DNA of 64,000 bases, taken from Eretmocerus hayati (Eukaryota; Arthropoda; Insecta; Hymenoptera; Aphelinidae). The translations under genes and the position numbers were made by a program. The DNA lies in the NCBI GenBank assembly GCA_029851415.1, contig CM056743.1, forward strand, positions 13,012,727-13,076,726, read 5' to 3'. Of the stretch, positions 22,814 to 35,450 are shown piece by piece (the stretch's first letter is position 1; every line of letters starts with the position of its first letter). The notes beneath the pieces are model-generated. The model had not been told where the DNA came from, searched no databases, and saw only the letters and a list, made by a program, of their open reading frames with translations.

Positions 22814-24992
22814 ATGAGTAATTCCACGAGAAAACCATATATGGTCGACAGTTGGGTCTCAGATTTCTTTCCAAGTGAACTTTCTCGATTTTATAGGTTG
22901 AAAAATCAACTTCCGTCGCCATAAAGAAAATTGTAAATTTTTTCTCGGGCCTTGGTACACAAATCAAAATTATGTTTTCAACAATTTTTTGCAAAATTTT
23001 CGTAACTTTTTCACATCCAAATCGTTATAGGTCAAAATTTACCGCTGATATAAGGACGCGGCTTAGCGCATCTGTAAGGTGAACAAAAAGCCTATCAAAA
23101 ATCACTTTGGAGTTTTGGTTTTCATATAACCTCGATGATATATGAATGATTCCGTGAAAATCGTCTTTATAGCACTCTAACCTAAAAATCGCAACTTTGA
23201 ACATGATTTTTTGATTCTCGTGCTATAAAATATCATATGAAACTGCGTGCACATGGGTATTTTTGTTACGAAGGACTTATAGCACTCGCTTCGCTCGTGC
23301 CATAAACAGTCCTTCGTACAAAACTACCCATCTACGTGCAGTGTCATAATATACTATTTATTTTTTTTCTCAAAAAACTATTTTTTTTGGGAGATTTAAA
23401 AGTACATTTTTTTATGTAAAAAGTTGTGTTCTCCACGAATAAAATATTTTCACTCTACATTTTAGGGTTTTAAGTTGTTTTCTGGGCATTTTTTTAAATT
23501 TCAATGACAGAAAACCTCAATTTTCTGCGCATGCGCGAGATTTCAAGACTTTGAAACCAATTATTTTAAAAAGCTGGGGAAATTTCCTTTGAGTTGACCA
23601 CTTGTTGAGCTTGAATCCTTTGATTTATACCAAAAGTTACAGGGACTTTTGACAGCCACTACAAAAAGCAGCTTGGTGCGAGGCCCCATATTCGCTTCAG
23701 TCATTGCCTGAAAGCCACCATGTTATTGCTCAAATAGCTCTTCATCATTCGGATGCTGCAACTCCGCTTCTAGTTGATGAAATTGAACTCAACAACAAGT
23801 CATTTCGAAGCAAATTTCCTCAGTTCTCCAAAATGATTGATTTCGAAATCTTCAAATTTCGCGCATGCGCAGAAAATTGAGGTTTTCTGTCATTGAAATT
23901 CAAAAAGCGCCCAGAAAATAGCAACCCCAAAATGCAGAGTGAGAATATCTTATTCCTGGAGAACACAACTTTTTACATGGAAAAACGTACTTTTAAACTT
24001 CCAGAAAATAGCTTTTTGAGAAAAAAATAAAAGATGATTTTCACGGAATCATCCTTTATTATAATTGAGGTTCTATGAGAACCAGAACTCCAAAGTGGTT
24101 CTTTGCTCACTTTTCAGATGCGCTGAACCGCGCCCCTCTACACGCACAGAATTTTTCGATAAAAATTACCAGACTGGTACAGGAAAAATTACCCTACATG
24201 CCGGCAATCGTGGGACGCGTCACCTAGGAGCGCCAGTTTTTACGGGCATGTAAGGTAATTTTTCCCTGTACCAAGGAGATGGTTTCTGTCATGCCACTTG
24301 GCACTGATATTGCTCTGTTCATTATTGAAGTCACCACGAGTAAAAATGAAGATGATTCAACAAATTTCAAATGGTTTCATCAGTTTGTATGCATCGACCT
24401 CGAATTAAAATCCAGACATCTTCATCAGAACGAATCAAATAATGTACTTCTATATCGAAATTTTTGTGAGGTTAGATAAGATAGCTGGCGAGTTCGCGGC
24501 GCGCGCAGGCGCACCCAACTCTTCTTTATACTGGTACGGTAAAAATTACCCTACAAGTGCCCGCAAAATTTACCCAAATTCACCGCACTTTTTTACCAAA
24601 TTTGATACAATTTTTCACCTGAAATAGGATTTACCAGACTGTATGGGTAATTTTTCTCGACACACATCCGCAATAAGTAGGCTGAAATGTCGAACGTCCC
24701 ACGATTACCCTAACTGTGCCCGTAATTTTTATCGAAAAATTCTGTGCGTGTATCTAACGTTATTTTGGAGCTATAACGATTTCAGTGTGAAAAAGTTACG
24801 TCGAAAGTTTTGCAAAAAACAGTCGAAAAGATAATTTTGATTTGTGTACCTGGGCCCGAGAAAAATTTTGCAATTTTTTTATCGTGAAAGACGGTCTTAT
24901 TCTAACCCATAGAATCGAAAAAGTTCACTCAGAAAGAAATCTCAGACCGTACCTTCGACCATATATCGTTTTCTCGTGGAACTACTTTTATG
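22814..24992. repeat. Giant foldback, about 2.2 kb, with a nested insertion
   Basis: The left arm starts near 22814 ('GAGTAATTCCACGAG') and is mirrored up to about 24992. Blocks include GTGAACTTTCTCGATT, 'CCAAATCGTTATAGGT', CCGTGAAAATC and a 'GCGCATGCGC' pair near the centre (23525 and 23865). The right arm is interrupted at 24141-24750 by a TA-flanked element, while the left arm retains the uninterrupted sequence. A smaller palindrome around 23222-23350 carries 'GCACTCGCTTCGCTCGTGC'. The central spacer is about 23580-23830. No coding sequence is supported. Confidence 0.85.
24141..24750. mobile_element. TA-flanked element nested in the right arm of the giant foldback
   Basis: Terminal inverted repeats CACGCACAGAATTTTTCGAT with TA on each side (24139-24140, 24751-24752); 610 bp. 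Internal blocks such as GGTACAGGAAAAATTACC and GGTAATTTTTCCCTGTACC repeat in both orientations. The left arm of the surrounding foldback (around 23030-23070) has no counterpart, so it serves as an empty site. Confidence 0.8.
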
Positions 24993-27080
24993 TCATCCTC
25001 ACCTCAAATCTGCTATTAATTTAAACGAGTGAGAGTGATTACTTATAAGAATAATTCATTTTTTGCCCACTGAAAGATCGAATGTGCACGACTTTACAAT
25101 CACAGTTGATCTGCGAAAGGCTGCACGACGAACTCATTTATTTGAAGTGACAACAGTTCATGTCTTGTTGATCGCCAACACATGGCTAACTGCATTTTTT
25201 GATTCAGCAATATTCCGAGCAATATTCTTCAGAATATTTCCCCCGTCAGTGGCACAAATAAAAATGCTATGAACCCCATCGACATTTTTTGTAAAGAATC
25301 GTGAACTATGATTGTGAGGAGCAAAGATGAGTTCTCATATTAGTTCGCGTGCGTTCTTTTGATTTGTGGTCACGCGTTGATCCGGATGTGCATCAGCTGG
25401 CCTCGAATCACTATTATAATAGTCCGGCTACGTATTATGAGCTTGCGGGGTGTACTAAACGATGAGCGACTGATTGCAGTCATACATAAATACAGGTATA
25501 GGTATAGACCTACTAACCATTTATCAACCAGAGTGTCACACATATATAAGGTGCTCAACGATATCGAGGTATGCACCCACGAGTGCACTCGATAATAAAT
25601 GCTCTTATCCGTTCCCGACACGTTCGATGTTTCCCCCTCGATATAATATGTATGGGTATAGGTGCAACGTGATGTAAATAATACTCACTATATACAAGGA
25701 CATCCCGAACTCAAGGATTTTGCACAAATGAGCCGCACGGCTTTTCTGATACCAGATTCCCAAATACAGGCTCAGTAAGCCTAAATCTGTACCGAATTGT
25801 TTCCATGATAAAGAACTTCAATCGGATAGTCATAAGGCCATACGTGCATGGAAGCCGAAAGATATGTTAGACAAATGTTGGGAAAAAATAATACTTTACG
25901 CGATGGAACTTTTTTGCTCAGTTGGTATGAGCAAACAATCATGTCAATGTGATGTCCGAGGTGCTCCTAGGAAAATTCTCGGTTTTTTAGCAAAATTGCA
26001 AAAATAAAATGTTACGGGGATACTGGAGCGAAATTAGATACGTGTTTTATTTTTATAGATTGAAAATTTTTAGGGAAATCGAGACGTGAGATCAGAAAAC
26101 TCTTTCTCGTAAAAAAGGGGTAAAGACCATTTTTGCGGTGCGAAAGGTAAAACTTTACGCGCATCGAATTGCAAAAAATATCGTACGAAACGACTTCGAT
26201 TCTTGACCCACTGCTGGAAATTTTTACACACGAGGATAAAAACTTTACGCACTTTTGAGATACTTTACGCACGAGCGTTAGCGAGTACTGATACATTTTC
26301 AGAATTTTTTTGAGTTGGGGGCTCCGCTCCCGAACCCCCCGGCAGGGGCTTAACCCCCTACCATCCCTGGACCCCGCTCTGCGCCCTCTTCCCCCAACTA
26401 CCACAATCGCGATTTGGTTACTGACCTATCAAATGATTCTCAGAATACTAATTTCCCGCTCAGAACTTCGAAAAACATCGTACGCAACTTTGTCGAAAGG
26501 TTTCCGCAATGGGAAAATTCGGCTTTTCGACATCGTTGCGTAATATACTATTTCGATCGACTGTGCGTAAGGCGTTGTCTTACGCATGACAGTTTTCGTT
26601 CACCACTCGCCCAGTACTTACATATTTTGGAATCGGTCGTGAACTTTCTTGCTTCACTTGTGATAATTTCAACCTTCGGATAGCAAAACCAAACTTTCCA
26701 CCCTCGAATCGAGAAAACTGCATTGGAAGACTCTATGATTCGATTTTCAAGTTAAATTTTGAGATAGAAAACTGAAAGAGTTGTCCAGTTTCAGCCCGGT
26801 TTGCCCTATTATTTGTTTTTGATTTCAAAAAATTTGAACATGATGAAAAATGATAGCGAACGCGAAGTTGACAACAGCTTGGTATTAGAATATCTCACAG
26901 ATCTATCATCAGTTAAATTGATGACCTAAACGTAATTCTGTCACACACGGTACATAATTTAGTAGTTTTATGGGATGAAAGAAAGTTTAACAGCACCCCT
27001 GAACACGTGAAAATTATTGAGAAGAATCATTTATAAACTCGGACGCAATGTGCTTTACATAAAAAAGTTTGAGTATAATA
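24993..27080. other. Intergenic, with a GC-rich repeat module at 26100-26600
   Basis: No gene is supported. Copies of the GTAAAG/CTTTAC-type module lie at 26100-26300 and 26550-26600. Between them a GC-rich block (about 26310-26400, 'GGGGGCTCCGCTCCCGAAC..GGACCCCGCTCTGCGCC') is preceded by GATACATTTTCAGAATTTTT. The same pair occurs at 41080-41170. Confidence 0.45.
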
Positions 27081-27867
27081 AGGTAACTGTGCCTAATTTG
27101 CCCTCACTCAAGTTCTCAAATGTACGCACCCGTAGACCTTGCCGCGCATTTTCTCCATGTGTTTTTACGTTGAAATATTAGAAAATCACTGTTTTGGTCC
27201 GGTCCTAAATGACACGCGCATTTCTTAAAACAAACAAACTGGTTTTTGGTCCTTTGGACTTCTTTTTTGTAGGTCACTAAAAGCTATGTCAAACGATCTT
27301 GATGGGATCAATTCCAACGTACTTTAGTTCATTTCCTTTGTTTTTGTTTCAACTTCGAAATGCTCCTTGCAGAGTTGCGAAGTTCGATTCCTAGCCGATT
27401 CTACGACCATATTACTAAAAAAAGTGCAGTGTTTCTGATTTACCGCCATAGTTTTTTTTCAAGCTCGTTCTTCACTGTGCCTTCACTCCATTCAAATACA
27501 TCAATTTGAATCAATAATTTCAACAGGGGGCGAAAAAAGCTACAGAATGAGCTAAAGCCCGTCTTATTTGAAGGTCTGGGAGCCGAAAAATCCCAATTTT
27601 ACAAAAAACCCGTATAATCTTAGGGAAATTTGACTCTTTCCCACGTGGGGCAAATTAGGAACACGCTGCTGAAAACTCGCAAAAAATCTTCTTTTGCAAA
27701 AATTGAGATATCTCAGCTCTAATTCGTTGAAATCAAACGTACTGCAAGTCATTTTAAAGGTTTCGAAACAAGCTTCAAAATGGGCTGAAGTACGTTGAAA
27801 AATATCAAGATGAATTCGAATGGCGAGCAGAACAAAAGTAGTGGGGGCAAATTAGGCACACTTACCT
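27081..27867. mobile_element. TA-flanked MITE, family with (A/G)GGTAAGT ends, copy 2
   Basis: Ends AGGTAACTGTGCCTAATTTG and (inverted) AGGTAAGTGTGCCTAATTTG, flanked by TA (27079-27080 and 27868-27869). The body is 787 bp with no domain-bearing frame. The ends match the copy at 16877-17604. Confidence 0.75.
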
Positions 27868-28210
27868 TACGTTGTAGTTTATTTGCCTTGAGATTAAATA
27901 ATTCGACTAAATATTTCTGGAAAGTTATTATAATAGATGACACTGATTTACATGTATATACCCCATGAATTTATAATCCTGTAAGGCAATATTTTACCAA
28001 GTCTGATTGAACCCGCTCCCCAAAAAATGTTATGTGATGAGCATGTTGAAACACTTTGCTCAGGGGTGACCAAAACCCTGGGTGCAATTTCAATGTTAAA
28101 TAAGCGTAAGACCCGAAATTCGTTCCGAGAATAAGATTGATCTGAAAAAGGATCAAATCAACGCTGAACGCTGCGCCTGTGTGATGTACGACGAAGGGCA
28201 AGGTAAAGCA

Positions 28211-30265
28211 CTACTATCGGTTTAAAAATGATTGACACCTAGAGAATTTCTGCTATCCTGGCTCCAAAAAAAATCGCTAATTTTTTTAACTGGGATAACG
28301 TCGAAGCACATCTAGTCGCGGCCATGATAAAATTTTTTTGAAGTCGATCGGATGACAACTGCGGCTGTAGCTGTTATCAGAATGTTAAAAAACGCGGGTA
28401 TAAGGCCAATTTCAGAGGTAGCTCGACTTTGGGATGCTACAGCTCTGTCAAAAAAATTCTGGGGCGCTGCAAAAAATGTAGGTGATAGATATTTGGTTCC
28501 CCCATAGCGTCCAACAACAATCAGCCAAAAAAATTAATAACTTTTGGAGATAATCCAGTCTTTGTTATCTCTGGATCTATTGAGGTTGAAGACTTGATTC
28601 AAAAACAGAAAAATCATAAAAAAATTATGGATGTCAAATACCAAAACGCAATATGAGATTTTAAATAAACAAACGCGTGGCAAGGTCGCAAAGTTGAAAA
28701 AAATTAAAGTTTGCGCCTATTGTGAGGCTTTTATTGTCCTTTACAACCGGGGCCAGTAAAATCGTCGATGGGCGAGACTACCTGACCGCGGACCATAAAC
28801 GTCGTAAAGTTGCGGTCTCGAAGTCAATTAGGGTACCATCAGCCTGCTTCGGCTGCAATAATGAAGCTGAATTTTCAACAAAGAGAGCGATAAAACTATT
28901 TCGAACGCGATTTGGGCCTTGCGTTACTATTACAAATATCGCCGATTCATCGATGAAGGATTGTCAATGATGAGTCGAACAGCGAGCGAACAGTATATTA
29001 ATGACGCGTGAGTGCAGGTGTCTCTCTCTCTCAGAGTTTCGCGATATCTGCATGTAAGTATCCTTTGGCGGATCCTGCAAATGATTGATATCGTAAGACC
29101 GATCCATTGTCCTTATCATTTCGTTGTGCATCAGTTGGATATCATCCGCATTGATAAGATAACAATCGATAATTGTATGATTAATCGATTATCTTGTTCA
29201 ATCGTTGGCTGATAATTATTGATTGTGCGAAACGCGCAATAACACGATATACATTCATTTCTATGACGCTATGAATGATCGGTCGAACAAGATGATGGTA
29301 AAATCATTCAACTGTCGATTTGTCATCTTATCATTACGGATGATATCCAACTGATGCACAACGAAATGATAAGGACAATGGATCGATCTTTCGTTATCAA
29401 TCATTTGAAGGATCCGCCAAAGAATACTTACATGCAGATATCGCGAAACTCTGAGAGAGAAAGATACCTGCACTCACGCGTCATTGATATACTGTTCGAC
29501 TCATCATTGACAATGCTTCATCGATGAATTGGCGATATTTGTAATAGTAACGCAAGACCCAAATCGCGTTCGAAATAGTTTTATCGCTCTCTTTGTTGAA
29601 AATTCAGCTTCATTATTGCAGCCGAAGCAGACTGATGGTACCCTAATTGACTCCGAGACCGCAACTTTACGACTTTTATGGTCCGCGGTCAGGTAGTCTC
29701 GCCCATCGACGATTTTACGGGCCCCGGCTGTAAAGGACAATGAAAGCCTCATAATAGGCGCAAACTTTAATTTTTTTTTCAACTTTGCGACCTCGACACG
29801 CGTTTGTTTATTTAAAATCTTATATTGCATTTTCGTATTTGACATCCAGAATTTTTTTATGATTTTTCTGTTTTTGAATCAAGTCTTCAACCTCAATAGA
29901 TCCAGAGATAACAAAGACTGGATTATCTCCAAAAGTTATTAATTTTTTTGGCTGATTGTTGTTGGACGCTATTGGGGAACCAAATATCTATCACTTACAT
30001 TTTTTGCAGCGCTCCGGAATTTCTTTTGGCAGAACTGTAGCATCCCAAAGTCGAGCTACCTCTGAAATTGGCCTTATACCCGCGTTTTTTTACATTCTGA
30101 TAACAGCTACAGCCGCAGTTGTCATCCGATCGACTTCAAAAAAATTTTATCATGGCCGCGACTAGATGTGCTTCGACGTTATCCCAGTTAAAAAAATTAG
30201 CGATTTTTTTGGAGCCAGGATAGCAGAAATTCTCTAGGTGTCAATCATTTTTAAACCGATAGTAG
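28211..30265. repeat. Giant foldback, about 2.06 kb, arms about 1 kb
   Basis: The left end CTACTATCGGTTTAAAAATG is mirrored at 30265. The arms pair almost base for base over roughly 980 bp each, with scattered substitutions and few indels, and a spacer around 29200-29280. Because the arms are so similar, features in one recur inverted in the other, including an open frame in each (28722-28970 plus, 29504-29845 minus). No transposase motif was recognised, and no target duplication was resolved. Confidence 0.92.
29504..29845 (-). CDS. Open frame in the right arm of the 2-kb foldback, with a mirror copy in the left arm
   Basis: 113 codons from an ATG (29843-29845). The mirror copy (28722-28970, plus) keeps 82 codons but loses the first part through a 1-nt difference. 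Both share runs such as 'VDGRDYLTADHK' and 'CFGCNNEAEFSTKRAIKLF'. No domain is recognised. By eye, most base differences between the two copies change the amino acid, which argues against selection on the protein. It is probably a relic or chance frame in a transposon arm. Confidence 0.25.
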   Translation of the reverse strand: MSNTKMQYKILNKQTRVEVAKLKKKLKFAPIMRLSLSFTAGARKIVDGRDYLTADHKSRKVAVSESIRVPSVCFGCNNEAEFSTKRAIKLFRTRFGSCVTITNIANSSMKHCQ

Positions 30266-33200
30266 GTAATGGCTTTGCACATCGCGAAGACACCATCATC
30301 TTATTTTTGTAGAGCAATTTTGTCCTAACTTGCGAATCTCGTTTTTTGACACAATCCCAATCTCAGTAGCCTCTCACTTTTTCAGGATTCTCGGAACCTG
30401 ATGCGTGTCCGCTCTGATAAAATAACACCGATATACATCAGGTGTTAGCGCAAGACCCCTCTGTGCGTGAATCTGATGAGTTTTTTTCAGTCCCGTGAGA
30501 ATACAAATACATACTTACAGTGTTATCCTCTTTTATGGATTCGTGCTTGCGAAATGCTGATTTACGAGGAGCGATAACATACAGAAAGACTTACACATAT
30601 ATCAGTGATTCCGTTGAAAGTGTGATTTTTCGTGTTCCAAGTTCCCCCAAGTTTCTGAGTGTTCGAATATGCATTATAACAATTTTCTGGGGTGTATTTT
30701 ATTGGTGCGTAACTATGTTAATAGTTTTGGGGACGATCCCAACGGTCCTTTATTTTGTACTGCCTGATAAAGGGTCCAAATGTCCATTCCGTCCAACTTG
30801 GACTTTTGAATTCATCACGACGCATATGCGGTATCGAAAACCCCTATATGTAGCTATGCACTTCAATTTGTAATACTTCAAACAACATAATCCACCACTT
30901 TGCGAATCCAAATTGAGCCCTCAGCTGGAGCACGGGTAGCCGACATTTTTAAGATGGATTTGCACCAAAACTGCTTGCACAGCACTGATTAGGCCGGCAA
31001 AGTCCCCTATCGTCTATTGAGCCTTTCTAACCAATGAAGTTGATTTCCAGATACCGAGATTCACCTAATTCTTGCGCGACATAAACCGAAAACTCGAATC
31101 CGCACCCAGGCGCACCATATAAACGTGTTTTCCAAATGGCGTCCAAAATTTTCGGCCAATTCCGTCCCCATGTTGTGTCCCTCCCCAACGTGCTATATGG
31201 CTTTGTGAAACACATTTCCTTGAAGTATTTGGTTGGATTAGATGAAATCTATGCGGAAAAGAGTCTACGATTAGTTGCCGAGTCGTGAGAATAATTTTAG
31301 TGGCGAAATGTCCTTTCCGTCACTGTTCTTTCCGTCCCCCTCGGCGACTCCAACTCGACATATCTTTGTCCGGCTTCAATTTTGAGCTACGTAGCTCTAG
31401 GTACTGCCTTTTTGTGCCAAAACAAGTGGAAACTAACTGCAACGACCCATTAAAACTCGTCTGGGGCTGAAATATTTTTTTGACCCAAATCACTCTCTAC
31501 GACGATTTTGATCCCAAAAAACCACACTTTCGGCGGAATCACTCATATACTTGCGATGGTGATCAGGAATCGGTCAGCAAACGCTTTCGTCGTCTGTGTC
31601 GCGCGTGCGATAAAATTTGTCTGTCTTTTGAGCGATAAAAAAAAAGTAACCATACATCAACGCTGATGAGTATAATATCACTTTAAGACGATGATTCAGG
31701 CTGTTAGGAATGTATTTGTGACACCTTTTGTGCGCTAATTGAGTGTCAACTGGTGTCGATGGCCTTAATTTACATGTACCAGATCATTATTAGATTTCCT
31801 GAAATCGGTCCAAAACGTTTTATAATTCATACTATATTATAATGCGCCACAGATTTTTCCATAGGCTTCGCAAGAGCGATAAAATTACCATCAATAGCCG
31901 GAAAATTTCGAAATCCTAAATGCCGATGAGAGGATTTTCTTTTATAAGTTCTGTAGAGTATAACTTTACAGCTAGGAAACCGACAGGATTGAATTCAAGG
32001 GTAAGCCAGGGCCGTTTGCTTATTATATACACTGCATTCATGCTTCTTATTATAGTGGGATACTTTGATTGTGATTCATTGCCTTTCCCACGATAAATCG
32101 CGCCTTAATACAGTAGAATTGATCCCACCAATCGATACTCGGATCAATAGATGTACCGAGAGTGTGACCTAGTTCGATTGGTTTTGTAATGCTCTTTCAA
32201 TTTCGCGCTGGAGGATAACTCGAATCTCAACACATTCCTGCAATCGAGAATTCTTCTTTGACCAATTGAGACGTTACTTGTTTTTTTGATACACTGCGCG
32301 TAAAAGAGTACTTTGCGCACGTTTTATCAAGTTTGAATCGCAGTTCATCAAAAAGTATAGTTTGATACACGGGAGTAATATCCCATTAAATTAGTACATT
32401 TCGATACAAGGGTGGAACAATAATTTTGACATCCGTGTATCGAATACTTTTTTTCATTACTCTAACCTAAAAATGCCGCGTTTAATAGTACATTTCGATA
32501 CAAGGGTGGAAGAACTTTTTTTCGCGCCCGAGTGGTCGGTTTCCGGCTTGAGCCGAAGGCGAAGGACGAAATCAACACGAGGATTCGAAAGATAGGTTTT
32601 ACACCCGTGTATCGAACTGTGTTTTTCGACAAGCTGTGCGAGAAAGTGGCAAATCAGTGCAGAAATAATATGTTTTGGACCAAGTTCATGAGGTTGTAGC
32701 TCGCTTCTGAGCGATTGGTTTTCGGCCCGAGCCGGAGGCGAGGGTCGAAATAATCGCTCGCAAGTGGGGAACCTTAAGAACGAGGTGCAAATACTATTTC
32801 ATGCAATTTTACGAGCACCCAAATATCGCAGAATTGCATTAAGACACTTTTCCGCACAACGTGTCGAAAAGTATAGATCGATACCCGAGAGTAAAATCTA
32901 TTTTTCGAAAATGGATTTTACTCTCTTGGAGCGAGAAACCGAACAGAAATAACTCGGATGCAAATTTTTCACACTCTTGTATCCATATGTGGGGTGGTAT
33001 TGCCACTCTTGTTATAGTTTCGATCCTCGCCTTAGAGTTAGGGTCGGAAAATAATACTCGGTTTGCAAGATCTGACTGTGACGCCCTTGTATACAAAACT
33101 ATTAACTTTGCAACCGGCTTACGTAGGTTAAAGCTTTTTTTATATCCATGGGGGATCATCTTGGTCACGGGGGCGTAGAGAGGGTGCGAGACAGTGCACA

Positions 33201-33604
33201 AAGATTTGTGACATTGTGACCAATAATACAATCAAAAAGTCACATTCCCGAGCACATTTCGTATAGCTCTTCATGCATGTGAAAATTTTGTTCTACAATC
33301 AAATAACCATTGACTGAGCTGAAAATTGTGAATTCACAATAGTTCACTCGGTTTTCTCACGAAGGACGTGATTCACGGCCCGTTGGCAGTCTACGTTTAA
33401 ATACATCAATTTCCAACAAAGTTCATCTACAAAACCTCTAGACTCATCAAGAAATAGCGTACAATACGCGACCACGAAACCACGATTTAGCATCCTTGTG
33501 ACGACCAATCGCGGAACCTCGCCCTCGGCTCGGTCCCGAAAAAGTTTCTTGAGAAGCGAAATTTTTGCGCCTATCACGATGTTCCTGAACTAACTATTCA
33601 TGAA
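30266..33604. other. Intergenic, with repeat modules at 32280-33060
   Basis: No gene is supported. From 32280 to 33060 several pieces of the dispersed module are mixed: 'GCGCGTAAAAGAGTACTTTGCGCAC', a 'GGCTTGAGCCGAAGGCGAAGG' block at about 32545, and 'GGCCCGAGCCGGAGGCGAGG' at about 32725. 'TACATTTCGATACAAGGGTGGAA' occurs twice (about 32395 and 32490). Confidence 0.4.
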
Positions 33605-33933
33605 CCTGAAGACCCCCCTGGCATTTTTGTTCTAAATGGTAGTTTAAGATGTAAAAAACAATATTCAGTTGAAATTAAAATCGCCCATGTAGGGTTTTAA
33701 AAGAATCCTATTCTGTTCATGATTCGTGTTGTTTATAATGGTAAGTCATGATATTATTCATTAGAATTCAACTGGTCGAGGAAGAAATAAAAAATTTTTT
33801 ACCCGAAAAAATTCGAAACTTTGATTTTTTTTTTTTTTGAAAACTCCACATGGACGATTTTAACTTCAATTGGATATTCTTTTTTACACCATAAACTACC
33901 ATTCAGAACGAAAATTGGCGAGGGGTCTTCAGG
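33605..33933. repeat. Foldback, about 330 bp
   Basis: Left CCTGAAGACCCCCCTGGC is mirrored by a GGGGTCTTCAGG end at about 33932. Inner blocks (AAATGGTAGTTTA / TAAACTACCATT, and 'AAAATCGCCCATGT' with its complement) also pair. No coding potential. Confidence 0.8.
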
Positions 33934-34605
33934 ATCATTAAACGTTGATTCAGGAACACCGTGCTATGTGTCGTAAATCCTAATCTTTTATGAGTACATA
34001 TGTGGCTTTTTCGTACAGCTTTTTTATTCTGTCTCCCACACAGGTGATGGAAACATAGTATGATAACACGCGGATATGGTGGTTCCCGCATCCCCGTGAT
34101 GATTACGATCCTCGGCTTTGGCTCTGACTGAAAAAATTGCTTGTGCGACAAATAACAAACCCGGCCTCGTGTGCAAATTTACTACCATACGTACTACTAA
34201 TAAACTTTTTACAATATGTGGGCGTAAAAGCTGAAAATCGCGTTGCCAGTGATCATTTCCAGCCCGAGCCGAAGGCGAGGGTCGGAGTTGTCACAAGAAT
34301 GCTATGCCACGGTTTTGCGGTTACGGAGTGGATGTCATTTCTCCACAAAAAGTGTGCAAAAATAATAAATTTGCGTACAGTTGGCCAAAAACTGTTTATT
34401 TCCATTGGAAAGCTATCTAATGTAAAAATGTTCAACTTTTTGAAATTTGATCGGATTCAAAATTGATCATCGCAGAAAAACTGTCTGGAGTTGCAGACCG
34501 ATCTCATTAGAGAAATCAGTAAAGTGTAATGGGCCTCAGCGGAAGGATGATACGCTGTTTTGAGCTTGCGGTTTTGCGGGAACAGAAGTTGTAAATTGTG
34601 CGCGA

Positions 34606-34623
34606 AGACGACGACGACGACGC
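34606..34623. repeat. (ACG)n microsatellite
   Basis: Six successive ACG/GAC trinucleotides just upstream of the probable first exon. Confidence 0.85.
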
Positions 34624-35387
34624 CAATGGTGCGATTTGTGATATGAGGGAGTAAAATAAAAACGATAGCATGCGGACTCTTGACGAGGCATATCGCGGAA
34701 TTGAAGCTTGGTGGACAAAAGTAGGGATGCAGTGTTTTGCTCTCTTTCTATCTTTCATGTCATAGTAGTAAAACTTGGTGCTCTGCTGACTCAGAAGCGA
34801 GCCGATCGCATCGCAGTTTCGCTGTCGCCGCGCCGCTCGGCCCCGTTTAGTTTTAGTTCGCTTGAGCTCGCCGCGATCCATTCACATCAACTCAGTGGTT
34901 TCCGAGCGCTCGATGCCGCTACACGTGGTATATTTTACTTTGCCACTATCGCAATGTGGCTTTTCTGATATGATGGGACGTCTCATCGATAATCTGTGTT
35001 TTCGTTATTTTTGTTGTTGTTATAATTGGTGTCCTTGAGTTTTACGAAATCTTCCGCGTGCAGAGTGCAACAAGTGTCTATATCGCGGATAATTAATACA
35101 TCAAAGTGATATTCAGTGCATTTAATGATGATGCAGAATCTCTCGGCGATATACTTATTATCAGCTGATTAACAACGAAATCATTGGTGCCATCATCAGC
35201 TACAATATAATCAGGGCAGATAATATTGTTGAGGCTGATGCAGGCCTTCGAGTTTGCCGAGATGTTTATTGTCTAATATTTGTCTATAGGCTATCGTGTG
35301 CTTGTAGAAAGTTAGCCTCGCAAACAGAGTGAGATCGCGGTCATCGTGTACACCGCAAACTCTTTATACTTCAACGAGAGATTGTTT

Positions 35388-35450
35388 TACTTACTTACTT
35401 ACTTGCAGCAGCAGCAGCAGTCAAACAACAACAATAATAATAAACAACAG
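35388..35450 (+). repeat. (ACTT)n, (CAG)n and (CAA/AAT)n microsatellites in the leader
   Basis: Successive TTAC repeats, five CAG units, then CAA and AAT runs within the probable 5' UTR. Confidence 0.85.

Noticed and set aside
26012..26404. 130-codon minus-strand frame with a Gly/Arg-rich start
   Set aside because: The unusual start is only the translation of the GC-rich repeat module.
32839..33231. 130-codon minus-strand frame overlapping a 105-codon plus frame
   Set aside because: Both lie among dispersed repeat modules and show no domain.
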